11,001 nucleotides of DNA from an uncultured Bacteroides sp. (GTDB lineage Bacteria; Bacteroidota; Bacteroidia; Bacteroidales; Bacteroidaceae): contig NZ_URFY01000083.1 in the NCBI RefSeq assembly GCF_900547205.1, positions 1 through 11,001 of the forward strand. The letters are read 5' to 3'. This document shows positions 1 to 7,216 of this stretch, piece after piece. The notes beneath the pieces are model-generated. The model had not been told where the DNA came from, did no database searches, and saw only the letters and a list, made by a program, of their open reading frames with translations. Positions within the stretch are counted from its first letter, which is position 1, and every line of letters starts with the position of its first letter. The position numbers and the translations under genes were made by a program.

Positions 1-621
1 CAAGTTTTGGATACTTGGGGAATCAGTTGGGAAACGTATATGGCAAGTCTCGGATACATTGTTGTATGCGTGGACGGTCGTGGAACAGGAGGTCGTGGAG
101 AAGCATTCGAGAAATGTACTTATCTGAAAATAGGTGTAAAAGAAGCCAAAGACCAAGTGGAGACTGCTCTCTATCTCGGCAAACAGGCATATGTGGATAA
201 AGACCGTATCGGCATCTGGGGATGGAGCTATGGCGGATATATGACGCTAATGAGTATGAGCGAAGGTACTCCCGTATTCAAAGCGGGTGTTGCCGTTGCC
301 GCACCTACCGACTGGCGTTTCTACGACACCATCTATACGGAACGCTTCATGCGCACCCCGAAAGAGAATGCGGAAGGATATAAAGAATCATCAGCCTTCT
401 CCCGTGCCGACAAACTGCATGGTAACTTGTTGCTGGTGCACGGAATGGCGGACGATAATGTTCATTTCCAGAATTGTACGGAATATGCCGAGCACTTGGT
501 GCAACTCGGAAAACAATTTGATATGCAGGTGTACACCAACCGCAACCATGGCATATACGGCGGCAATACCCGCAATCATTTGTACACACGGTTGACCAAC
601 TTCTTCCTGAACAACTTATAA
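1..621 (+). CDS. Dipeptidyl peptidase IV-type serine peptidase (S9B), C-terminal part
   Basis: This is the last 206 codons of a prolyl-oligopeptidase-family enzyme; the frame is already open at base 1, so the N-terminal beta-propeller lies outside the window. The visible part is the alpha/beta-hydrolase domain. The nucleophile sits in GWSYGG (Ser codon 226-228), the acid in HGMADDNVHF (second Asp, fragment residue 152), and the base is the His of NRNHGI (fragment residue 183), so the triad is complete. The order and wording of these motifs match DPP-IV rather than acylaminoacyl or oligopeptidase B relatives. Family members remove X-Pro or X-Ala dipeptides from peptide N-termini and, in Bacteroides, are exported to the periplasm; the signal sequence cannot be seen here. 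The stop codon overlaps the lipA start as TAATG, suggesting coupled translation. Confidence 0.95.
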   Translation, partial: QVLDTWGISWETYMASLGYIVVCVDGRGTGGRGEAFEKCTYLKIGVKEAKDQVETALYLGKQAYVDKDRIGIWGWSYGGYMTLMSMSEGTPVFKAGVAVAAPTDWRFYDTIYTERFMRTPKENAEGYKESSAFSRADKLHGNLLLVHGMADDNVHFQNCTEYAEHLVQLGKQFDMQVYTNRNHGIYGGNTRNHLYTRLTNFFLNNL

Positions 622-1469
622 TGGCTGAAAGAGTACGCAAGCCTGAATGGCTGAAAATAAATATCGGCGCCAACGAACGCTATAGTGAAACAAAAAAGAT
701 AGTCGACTCCCACTGCCTGCATACCATATGCAGCAGTGGGCGTTGTCCCAATATGGGAGAATGCTGGGGAAAAGGAACTGCTACATTTATGATTGGCGGT
801 GACATCTGCACTCGCAGTTGTAAGTTCTGCAACACGCAAACCGGACGCCCGCATCCATTGGACACGAACGAACCCACTCATGTGGCAGAGTCCATCGCGT
901 TGATGAAACTAGACCATGTTGTCATTACTTCTGTCGATAGGGATGATCTCCCCGACTTGGGAGCGGAACATTGGGCACTTACCATCCGGGAAATAAAACG
1001 CCTGAATCCACAAACTACCATTGAAGTCCTGATACCGGACTTTCAAGGCAGAATGGAACTAGTAGACTTAGTGATTGAAGCCCGTCCTGATATTATCTCG
1101 CATAATATGGAAACTGTTCGACGAATCAGTCCACTAGTGCGTAGTGCTGCCAATTATGATACTAGTTTACAAGTTATCGGTCATATCGCCGACAGCGGAG
1201 TGAAATCGAAAAGTGGCATTATGGTTGGCTTGGGAGAAACCACCGAAGAAGTGGAGACATTGATGGACGACTTGTTAGCTGTAGGCTGCCAGATACTTAC
1301 CATCGGGCAATATCTGCAACCCAGCCATCGACACTATCCTGTGGCTGCTTACATAACTCCGGCTCAATTTGCCTTGTATAAGACAATCGGTTTAGAGAAA
1401 GGTTTCAACATTGTTGAAAGTGCCCCCCTTGTTCGTTCATCCTATCACGCAGAGAAACACATTCGTTAG
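621..1469 (+). CDS. lipA: Lipoyl synthase (radical SAM)
   Basis: LipA inserts two sulfurs into protein-bound octanoyl groups to make the lipoyl cofactor of 2-oxoacid dehydrogenases and the glycine cleavage system; it acts in the cytoplasm. The 282-aa length is normal. Both iron-sulfur sites are present: the auxiliary cluster CX4CX5C (Cys37, Cys42, Cys48 in CSSGRCPNMGEC), whose cluster is the sulfur donor, and the radical-SAM CX3CX2C (Cys63, Cys67, Cys70 in CTRSCKFC). The C-terminal RSSY motif, residues 272-275, supplies the Ser ligand of the auxiliary cluster. The ATG overlaps the preceding peptidase stop by one base, which fixes the start and implies translational coupling. No lipB or lplA is in the window. 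Confidence 0.97.
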   Translation: MAERVRKPEWLKINIGANERYSETKKIVDSHCLHTICSSGRCPNMGECWGKGTATFMIGGDICTRSCKFCNTQTGRPHPLDTNEPTHVAESIALMKLDHVVITSVDRDDLPDLGAEHWALTIREIKRLNPQTTIEVLIPDFQGRMELVDLVIEARPDIISHNMETVRRISPLVRSAANYDTSLQVIGHIADSGVKSKSGIMVGLGETTEEVETLMDDLLAVGCQILTIGQYLQPSHRHYPVAAYITPAQFALYKTIGLEKGFNIVESAPLVRSSYHAEKHIR

Positions 1470-1530
1470 CAAACAAAACACATTCACTATTTGTTTTATA
1501 CTAAGAACCGGCAAATAAACATTAGCAGCG

Positions 1531-2649
1531 ATGAATCACAAAGGAACACTTTCTTCAGCATTCAACATGTCACTGGGTTTTATCCCCGTTATTATTTCCA
1601 TTATATTGTGCGAATTTATAACGCAAGACACGGCAATTTACATCGGTACAGGCATAGGTATCGTAGGTATATACCTTTCTATCCGACGCAAAGGTGCATT
1701 ACTCCCTAATTTTATCCTATTTATATCGACCGGTATACTGGTATTACTGTCAATTGCTGCAATTATACCTGGCGATTATGTTCCGTACGGTGCTCTTCCC
1801 CTTACCCTCGAAGTGAGCATTCTCATTCCGTTGTTAATACTCTATATGCACAAGAAGAGATTTATCAATCACTTTCTGAAGCAGATAGGTGCCTGCAACA
1901 AACGCCTGTATGCCCAAGGTGCGGAAGCAGCTATTGTCTCGGCACGCATTGCCTTGATTTTCGGCATACTGCATTTCATCATTATCAGCTTTTTCATTAT
2001 TTTCCAAGACTCACCAAGCAAAACAAGTACGTTTGTACTCTATAAAGTGTTGCCGCCCACAGTCTTTATCTTAAGCATCTTGTTCAACGAGATTGCCATC
2101 CGCTTCTTCAATCATTTAATGTCTCACACGGAGTATGTCCCTATCGTCAATACAAGAGGAGACGTGATAGGAAAAACCCCTGCCTTGGAAGCCATCAATT
2201 ATAAGAATGCTTATATCAACCCTGTCATAAGAATTGCCGTATCTACTCATGGAATGTTATTCCTTTGCGACAGGTCATCAACTGCCATTCTTGATAAAGG
2301 GAAAACGGATGTTCCGATGGAATGTTACCTGCGCTTTGGAGAGTCTTTGACTGATGGAGTCAACCGATTGGTGAACAATACCTTTCCACAGGAGAAAGAC
2401 TTGAATCCTGAATTCAACATCGTTTATCACTTCGAAAATGAAGTGACCAACCGTCTCATTTATCTGTTCATCCTCGACCTAAAAGACGACTCTATCCTCT
2501 GTGCTCCCCGTTTCAGAAACAGCAAGTTATGGAGTTTCAAGCAGATAGAAGAGAACTTAGGAAAAGGCTTTTTCAGTACTTGTTTTGAAGACGAATACGA
2601 ACACTTGAAAAGCGTTATTTGTATAAGAGAAAAATACAGGGAATCTTAG
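1531..2649 (+). CDS. Membrane protein with six predicted helices and a C-terminal degenerate Nudix-like domain
   Basis: I do not recognise a named family. The 372-aa protein has about six hydrophobic segments near residues 11-30, 35-51, 59-79, 91-106, 137-158 and 170-187. A soluble region of about 170 residues follows. It opens with YVPIVNTRGDVIGKTPALEA (residues 202-221), which resembles the entry strand of Nudix proteins of the isopentenyl-diphosphate-isomerase/YfcD type, followed by a strand like the usual FLQKRS segment (MLFLCDRSS, 242-250). Where the Nudix box should lie (about 267-290), the Gly-Glu of FGES is kept but the REXXEE core is replaced by VNRLVNNTF, so metal-dependent hydrolysis is unlikely. 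The domain probably senses or binds a ligand on the inner face of the membrane; that is inference. It lies 61 bp after lipA on the same strand, and its 3' end overlaps the convergent methyltransferase gene by 35 bp. Confidence 0.8.
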   Translation: MNHKGTLSSAFNMSLGFIPVIISIILCEFITQDTAIYIGTGIGIVGIYLSIRRKGALLPNFILFISTGILVLLSIAAIIPGDYVPYGALPLTLEVSILIPLLILYMHKKRFINHFLKQIGACNKRLYAQGAEAAIVSARIALIFGILHFIIISFFIIFQDSPSKTSTFVLYKVLPPTVFILSILFNEIAIRFFNHLMSHTEYVPIVNTRGDVIGKTPALEAINYKNAYINPVIRIAVSTHGMLFLCDRSSTAILDKGKTDVPMECYLRFGESLTDGVNRLVNNTFPQEKDLNPEFNIVYHFENEVTNRLIYLFILDLKDDSILCAPRFRNSKLWSFKQIEENLGKGFFSTCFEDEYEHLKSVICIREKYRES

Positions 2650-3319
2650 ATAAATCGGGCACGTTCCCTTTCCAGTCTTTCACAGTGCGTGTCTGTATAT
2701 ACTCGTCTTCGCAAGTGATATTGGCTGCGATACATAGCTTTGTCTGCGGACGGCAATTCTGCAAAATATCTTCCACCATTTTATGATTCCTGTAAGGAGT
2801 TTCAATGAAAAGCTGCGTCTGGTTCTCGGCATACACACGTTGTTCCAATGCCTTAAGTTTCTTTCCACGCTCTGCCGGTTCAATGGGCAGATAGCCATGA
2901 AAAGCAAAACTTTGTCCGTTGAAGCCCGAAGCCATCACAGAAAGAATGATAGAAGACGGTCCGACCAAAGGAACCACCTTTAGCTTTTTACGTTGCGCTA
3001 TAGCCACTACGTCCGCTCCCGGATCGGCAACAGCCGGACAACCAGCCTCGGATATTACTCCCATCGAAGCTCCGCCAATCAGAGGTTTCAGATAACCGGA
3101 AATATCCTCAGGCGAAGTATGCTTGTTCAACGGATAGAATGTCAATGCGTCAATATCAATCTCCCGATCCACCTTCTTCAAGAAACGGCGGGCAGAACGA
3201 ACATCTTCGACTATAAAATACCGGATACCGGAAATAATCTCCTTATTATAAGAAGGCAATACCTTTTCGATAGATGTATCGCCTAAAGTCACAGGCAGCA
3301 AATAAAGGGCAGTTTCCAC
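2615..3319 (-). CDS. RsmI-like SAM-dependent methyltransferase (tetrapyrrole methylase fold)
   Basis: The 234-aa protein matches the COG0313/RsmI branch of the tetrapyrrole methylases. The N-terminal strand LYLLPVTLGD corresponds to the LYVVATPIGN segment of RsmI. SEAGCPAVADPG (residues 90-101) corresponds to the SDAGTPLISDPG signature, and VVPLVGPSS (115-123) to the VVPLPGPS segment. RsmI 2'-O-methylates C1402 of 16S rRNA. This protein is shorter and divergent (SEAG for SDAG), so it may be a Bacteroidetes paralogue with another target; I leave the symbol blank. The start is GTG at 3317-3319: an in-frame TAA at 3323-3325 rules out any start further upstream. It is the third gene of the fabI operon, 43 bp after the GldB-like gene, and converges on the membrane-protein gene with a 35-bp overlap. 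Confidence 0.85.
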   Translation of the reverse strand: METALYLLPVTLGDTSIEKVLPSYNKEIISGIRYFIVEDVRSARRFLKKVDREIDIDALTFYPLNKHTSPEDISGYLKPLIGGASMGVISEAGCPAVADPGADVVAIAQRKKLKVVPLVGPSSIILSVMASGFNGQSFAFHGYLPIEPAERGKKLKALEQRVYAENQTQLFIETPYRNHKMVEDILQNCRPQTKLCIAANITCEDEYIQTRTVKDWKGNVPDLSKIPCIFLLYK

Positions 3320-3326
3320 TTTTTAA

Positions 3327-3355
3327 ATTAAAATTGAAGATTAAAAATTGAAAAT
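3327..3355. repeat. Short AT-rich tandem duplication
   Basis: Two adjacent imperfect copies of ATTAAAA(A)TTGAA lie in the 43-bp spacer between the GldB-like gene and the methyltransferase gene. They differ mainly by one A in the run. Such spacers are common in Bacteroides. The position just ahead of a GTG start could keep the ribosome-binding region unstructured, but no function is shown. Confidence 0.4.
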
Positions 3356-3362
3356 GACAGCA

Positions 3363-4370
3363 TCAGGAAGCCTGATAGTTGGATTCATTCAGCATCTCCT
3401 GATAGTCGGTCATCTCCAACAGATCTTTCAGCTTCATATCCTTATGCTTTTTCATGTAAGCAGCAATAATCCTTGCTCCTACCCATGTACCTATCATTGC
3501 CGGAGCTTGAGCACCCAACATTTCAACGGCAGGAGCGGGTTTCATATAATAGCGGATTATCATCGGATCACGTGCGTGCAGATGGTCATTGGTGCAGATA
3601 TACTCCCAAATAGACTTTTCATTCTCTTTGCACCAATCATTTTCCTCTTTGGAATATCCCATCGTTTCGCCTATATCATCATACCCCAACAAGGTTTGTA
3701 CCACATAATTGATTTTCCCGGAGTGCATCATCAAGTCTATCAAACTAGTGCCTTCGTGATAAATCATCCCATAACGACTGAGAAGATAGAATACAAAACA
3801 ATCGGGAACAATCTGTTCGGGACGCATCGAGCGGCACTGGTAATCATAATAAAAACGTTTGTAAAGAGGATAATCTTCCCCCATATACTTATCTAGACTA
3901 ATGCCCAACAAAGAATCCACCAAAACAATCGATTCATTGAACGCAGACACCTGTGAGTAAATATACGGAACTTTCGTATCGGGCACCTCCTTTTTCAGTT
4001 TTCGGAATCCTTTGCTCAACTCCTTTTCTACCTCATTCAGATTAGGATATTTGGCTTCCACATCCTTCATGAGCCGGATTAAGGTAGAATCTGAATAGAA
4101 TTTTTGTAGACGCTGCGAGATGGTATCATCTTTCACCGTGCCGATGGCCAAAACATCTTCTATCAGAATCTTAGTCGGCAGACGATAGTCCATAGTCAAC
4201 TTCTGCATAGCTGAAAAGCTGTTGGAGCGAACATATTCGCTCAACAGCTTATCATATCTCAGAATAGAAATCTCTCCTTCCTTCTGCTCAGAAGCCTTTC
4301 CTGTGCTTAACTCGCAGGCGGCGAAAAGCATACCTATTAATATATAAAGAAGAGAATTCTGTAATTTCAT
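3363..4370 (-). CDS. gldB: GldB-family lipoprotein
   Basis: This 335-aa protein begins with a short hydrophobic signal and a lipobox ending LFAAC (Cys19), so it should be a membrane-anchored lipoprotein. Features that match GldB of Flavobacterium are the LGISLDKYMGEDYPLY stretch (155-170), the HEGTSLIDLMMHSGKINY block (205-222), the CKENEKSIWEY region (247-257) and the terminal IGTWVGARII motif (293-302). In Flavobacterium johnsoniae GldB is needed for gliding. Bacteroides do not glide, so the role here must be another envelope function and is unknown. The symbol reflects family membership only. The gene starts 6 bp after the fabI stop and is followed by the RsmI-like gene, so it is co-transcribed with housekeeping genes. 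Confidence 0.88.
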   Translation of the reverse strand: MKLQNSLLYILIGMLFAACELSTGKASEQKEGEISILRYDKLLSEYVRSNSFSAMQKLTMDYRLPTKILIEDVLAIGTVKDDTISQRLQKFYSDSTLIRLMKDVEAKYPNLNEVEKELSKGFRKLKKEVPDTKVPYIYSQVSAFNESIVLVDSLLGISLDKYMGEDYPLYKRFYYDYQCRSMRPEQIVPDCFVFYLLSRYGMIYHEGTSLIDLMMHSGKINYVVQTLLGYDDIGETMGYSKEENDWCKENEKSIWEYICTNDHLHARDPMIIRYYMKPAPAVEMLGAQAPAMIGTWVGARIIAAYMKKHKDMKLKDLLEMTDYQEMLNESNYQAS

Positions 4371-4376
4371 AATATC

Positions 4377-5234
4377 TTATCCGTAAATGATGTTACCATT
4401 TTCGTCCATGTATTCATCCAGTCCTTTCTCATAGGTAGCCATTGCCCGAAGGCTCATACCTACACTGGAGAAACCACCATCATGGAACAGATTCTGCATC
4501 GTCACCTTACGCGTAAGGTCGGAGAACATCACGATACAATAATCGGCACATTCGTCAGCCGATGCATTTCCCAACGGAGACATACGGTTGGCAAAGTCGT
4601 ACAACTTATCCATACCTTTCACACCCGAACCGGCTGTGGTGAATGTGGGCGACTGTGAAATCGTATTCACACGCACGCTATGTTCGCGTCCATAGATGTA
4701 TCCGAAGCTGCGAGCGATAGACTCGAGCAATGCTTTAGCATCTGCCATATCATTGTAACCGTAGAAAGTACGCTGAGCAGCCACATAACTCAAAGCAACA
4801 ATAGAACCATACTCTGCAATTGCATTCAGTTTCTTAGCTGCCTGAATCATTTTATGGAACGAAACTGCCGAAATATCCAATGTCTTATCTAACATTCCAT
4901 AATCAAGATCATCGTAAGTACGTTTCTTGCGTACGTTAGGAGACATACCGATTGAATGGAGAACAAAGTCAATTTGTCCACCCAGCACATCCATGGAGGT
5001 TTTGAATACATTCGTCAAATCTTCTACGCTTGTAGCGTCTGCCGGTATAATCTGGCAATTTAGTTTTTCGGCCAAAGCATTGACTTCACCCATGCGGATA
5101 GCCATCGGAGTATTTGATAATGTAATAGTTGCACCTTCTTCTACGGCACGCTCTGCTACTTTCCAGGCAATAGACTGATCGTTCAGGGCACCGAAGATAA
5201 TCCCTCTTTTTCCTTTCAACAAGTTGTAACTCAT
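4377..5234 (-). CDS. fabI: Enoyl-[acyl-carrier-protein] reductase (NADH)
   Basis: FabI reduces trans-2-enoyl-ACP to acyl-ACP in the last step of each fatty-acid elongation round. The 285-aa sequence is a short-chain dehydrogenase of FabI type. The N-terminal nucleotide-binding loop reads GALNDQSIAWKVA (15-27), like the GVANxxSIAWGIA of other FabI proteins. The active site has Tyr150 in SYVAAQR and the Tyr160-x6-Lys167 pair of YNDMADAK. HSIGMSP (93-99) keeps the Gly whose substitution gives triclosan resistance in E. coli, so the enzyme is probably sensitive; that is inference. The C-terminus is about 20 residues longer than E. coli FabI, ending in an acidic tail (DEYMDENGN), which is common in Bacteroidetes homologues. 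It is the first gene of the minus-strand operon, with a TATCTTTG promoter element 25 bp upstream. Confidence 0.95.
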   Translation of the reverse strand: MSYNLLKGKRGIIFGALNDQSIAWKVAERAVEEGATITLSNTPMAIRMGEVNALAEKLNCQIIPADATSVEDLTNVFKTSMDVLGGQIDFVLHSIGMSPNVRKKRTYDDLDYGMLDKTLDISAVSFHKMIQAAKKLNAIAEYGSIVALSYVAAQRTFYGYNDMADAKALLESIARSFGYIYGREHSVRVNTISQSPTFTTAGSGVKGMDKLYDFANRMSPLGNASADECADYCIVMFSDLTRKVTMQNLFHDGGFSSVGMSLRAMATYEKGLDEYMDENGNIIYG

Positions 5235-5258
5235 ATCTTTTAATAGTTAAATTTTGTG

Positions 5259-5266
5259 CAAAGATA
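5259..5266 (-). promoter_or_regulatory. Bacteroides -7 promoter element for the fabI operon
   Basis: On the minus strand this reads TATCTTTG, an exact match to the Bacteroides sigma-ABfr -7 consensus TAnnTTTG. It ends about 24 bp before the fabI ATG, giving a short leader. No good TTTG -33 element is present at the expected spacing; only the T-rich stretch at about 5281-5290 is there. Confidence 0.55.
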
Positions 5267-5372
5267 GGAACTTTCTGCATAAAAACACGAGAAGTGTGCA
5301 AATAATAGACAGAAATGACAAAAAATACACGTATTCTATCAATTAGTCCACATCATCCTAGAGTTTGCCGCC

Positions 5373-5380
5373 TATCTTTG
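5373..5380 (+). promoter_or_regulatory. Bacteroides -7 promoter element for the GH28 gene
   Basis: TATCTTTG on the plus strand exactly matches the TAnnTTTG consensus and would give a leader of roughly 55 nt before the GH28 ATG at 5443. The -33 position has no clear TTTG. That is usual for activator-dependent promoters of polysaccharide-utilization genes, but no operator can be recognised. The 208-bp spacer 5235-5442 shows no reading frame or RNA gene that I can support. Confidence 0.5.
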
Positions 5381-5442
5381 CCATCAATATAATGCAAGGA
5401 AAAACAATAAATGTATAACCCCTATAGAAATTAGATTACTAA

Positions 5443-7056
5443 ATGAACACGTTATCAAAAAAACTCCTCTGGATGGCCATATGCTGTTTGCCGTTTATCT
5501 CGGGATGCAAGCAAAGTAAAAGTGCTGTAAGCGAGAACGCAATCAACGACGCCCTTTACCAGAACTTACCTTTCGAAATGCCGAAAGTACAACAACCGGT
5601 ATTTCCTGCTTATGAGGTAAACATCGAGAAATTCGGAGCCAAAGGGGACGGACTATTCCTGAACACGAAAGCTATTAACGACGCTATCAAAGACGTTAAC
5701 CAGCGCGGTGGAGGTAAGGTAATCATCCCGGAAGGTATCTGGCTGACAGGACCTATCAAACTGCTAAGTAATGTGAATCTTTATACAGAACGCAATGCGC
5801 TGGTACTTTTCACTGGCGACTTTGAAGCGTATCCCATTATCGCCACTTCTTTTGAAGGCTTGGAAACGCGTCGTTGCCAATCGCCTATTTCCGCCCGTAA
5901 TACAGAGAATATCGCTATCACCGGATATGGAACATTTGATGGTAACGGTGATTACTGGCGTCCGGTGAAAAAAGGTAAACTCACGGCTTCGCAATGGAAC
6001 AAATTGGTTAAATCGGGCGGTGTGCTCGATGAAAAACAAGAGATATGGTACCCCACAGCCGGTTCCTTAAAAGGAGCAATGGCTTGCAAGGATTTCAACG
6101 TGCCCGAAGGTATCAATACGGAGGAAGAATGGAACGAAATCCGTCCGTGGCTGCGTCCGGTATTGCTGAGCATCGTAAAAAGTAAGAAGGTGCTTTTGGA
6201 AGGCGTGACCTTCAAGAACTCACCGAGTTGGTGCCTGCACCCTTTGTCCTGTGAGGATTTCACGGTGAATAATATCATGGTTATCAATCCCTGGTATTCT
6301 CAGAATGGCGATGCCATCGACCTTGAATCTTGCAAGAATGCGCTTATCCTGAATAGTGTGTTTGATGCGGGAGATGATGCTATTTGCATCAAGTCCGGTA
6401 AAGATGAAGACGGTCGCCGTCGCGGAGAGCCTTGCCAGAACGTTATTGTGAAGAATAATACGGTTCTGCACGGACATGGTGGATTCGTGGTAGGTAGCGA
6501 AATGTCGGGAGGCGTGAAGAATATCTACGTGGAAGATTGCACGTTCATGGGCACTGATGTCGGTTTGCGTTTCAAGAGTACCCGCGGACGTGGTGGTGTT
6601 GTCGAAAACATCTATATCAATAATATCAATATGATTAATATTCCGAATGAACCGTTACTATTCGACCTGTTCTATGGTGGAAAAGGTGCAGGTGAAGAAT
6701 CGGAAGAAGATTTGCTAAGCCGCATGAAAACGGCTGTACCTCCGGTGACGGAAGAAACTCCTGCATTCCGCAATATACATATTTCAAATATTGTTTGTAG
6801 AGGTTCGGGACGTGCGATGTTCTTTAACGGTTTGCCAGAAATGCCTATCAGCAACGTGACGGTTAAAAACGTAGTGATGACGGAAGCTACCGACGGAATT
6901 GTAATCAGTCAAGCGGAAGAAGTAACATTGGAGAATATCTATGTGGAATCTGCAAAAGGCAAAAATATATTAGATGTAAAGAATGCGAAGAACCTGAAAG
7001 TAGACGGAAAGACTTACGAGGAAATCGGTACAAAACAGATTCTTACTTTCAACTAA
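5443..7056 (+). CDS. GH28 pectin-backbone glycosidase (polygalacturonase family), lipoprotein
   Basis: The 537-aa protein starts with a lipoprotein signal (ISGC, Cys22) and should be anchored to the membrane or cell surface. The rest is a right-handed beta-helix of the GH28/COG5434 type, opening with FGAKGDG (64-70). GH28 active-site blocks are all present: NGDAID (288-293, acid Asp290), the Asp pair of GDDAI (Asp311-Asp312), HGHGG (343-347, His345) and RFK (376-378). Family enzymes hydrolyse galacturonan or rhamnogalacturonan by inversion. A long insert at about 172-235, between DGNGDYW and RPVLLSIV, is a feature of many exo-acting Bacteroidetes GH28 enzymes, which suggests exo rather than endo action; the exact linkage cannot be read from sequence. 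It has its own -7 element upstream and is followed, after a structured terminator-like region, by DUF4861 and GH43 genes on the same strand. Confidence 0.93.
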   Translation: MNTLSKKLLWMAICCLPFISGCKQSKSAVSENAINDALYQNLPFEMPKVQQPVFPAYEVNIEKFGAKGDGLFLNTKAINDAIKDVNQRGGGKVIIPEGIWLTGPIKLLSNVNLYTERNALVLFTGDFEAYPIIATSFEGLETRRCQSPISARNTENIAITGYGTFDGNGDYWRPVKKGKLTASQWNKLVKSGGVLDEKQEIWYPTAGSLKGAMACKDFNVPEGINTEEEWNEIRPWLRPVLLSIVKSKKVLLEGVTFKNSPSWCLHPLSCEDFTVNNIMVINPWYSQNGDAIDLESCKNALILNSVFDAGDDAICIKSGKDEDGRRRGEPCQNVIVKNNTVLHGHGGFVVGSEMSGGVKNIYVEDCTFMGTDVGLRFKSTRGRGGVVENIYINNINMINIPNEPLLFDLFYGGKGAGEESEEDLLSRMKTAVPPVTEETPAFRNIHISNIVCRGSGRAMFFNGLPEMPISNVTVKNVVMTEATDGIVISQAEEVTLENIYVESAKGKNILDVKNAKNLKVDGKTYEEIGTKQILTFN

Positions 7057-7115
7057 ATCTCCTGCACAACTTAAAAAAAGAAAACCACAATATCATTATA
7101 TAGAGTATTAAGCTC

Positions 7116-7165
7116 AAATAGCAGACTATTTTATCTTCCGAAGATAGACCGGTCTGCTATTTTTT
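7116..7165 (+). terminator. Nested hairpin with T-tract after the GH28 gene
   Basis: AAATAGCAGAC (7116-7126) and GTCTGCTATTT (7152-7162) form a perfect 11-bp inverted repeat, and six T run from 7160 to 7165, as in an intrinsic terminator. Inside the 25-nt loop is a second perfect repeat, TATCTTC/GAAGATA (7132-7138 and 7140-7146). The 10-bp palindrome AGACCGGTCT (7146-7155) overlaps the closing arm. It sits 59 bp after the GH28 stop. Confidence 0.65.
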
Positions 7166-7169
7166 CAGT

Positions 7170-7177
7170 TACTTTTG
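7170..7177 (+). promoter_or_regulatory. Bacteroides -7 promoter element for the DUF4861-GH43 pair
   Basis: TACTTTTG fits TAnnTTTG and lies 39 bp before the DUF4861 ATG at 7217, right after the terminator-like hairpin. No TTTG is found at -33; that position is occupied by the AGACCGGTCT palindrome. The DUF4861 and GH43 genes may therefore have their own promoter apart from read-through from GH28. Confidence 0.4.
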
Positions 7178-7216
7178 CAAGGGTGAATACGACATATAAT
7201 ATCAGTATTTAGAATC

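Noticed and set aside
1471..1496. AAACAAA/TTTGTTT inverted repeat after lipA
   Set aside because: The stem has only 7 pairs and a single G-C pair, so it is too weak to call a terminator; it is probably chance in AT-rich DNA.
3327..3355. AT-rich duplication as a mobile-element scar
   Set aside because: It has no terminal inverted repeats, no target duplication and no transposase; similar AT-rich spacers are common in this genus.
3348..3896. 182-aa open frame on the plus strand inside the GldB-like gene
   Set aside because: It is antisense to a well-supported gene, with Ile/His/Phe-rich composition and no recognisable motif.
5361..5368. TTTG at 5364-5367 as the -33 box of the GH28 promoter
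   Set aside because: It lies only 5 bp before the -7 element, whereas about 19-21 bp is expected.
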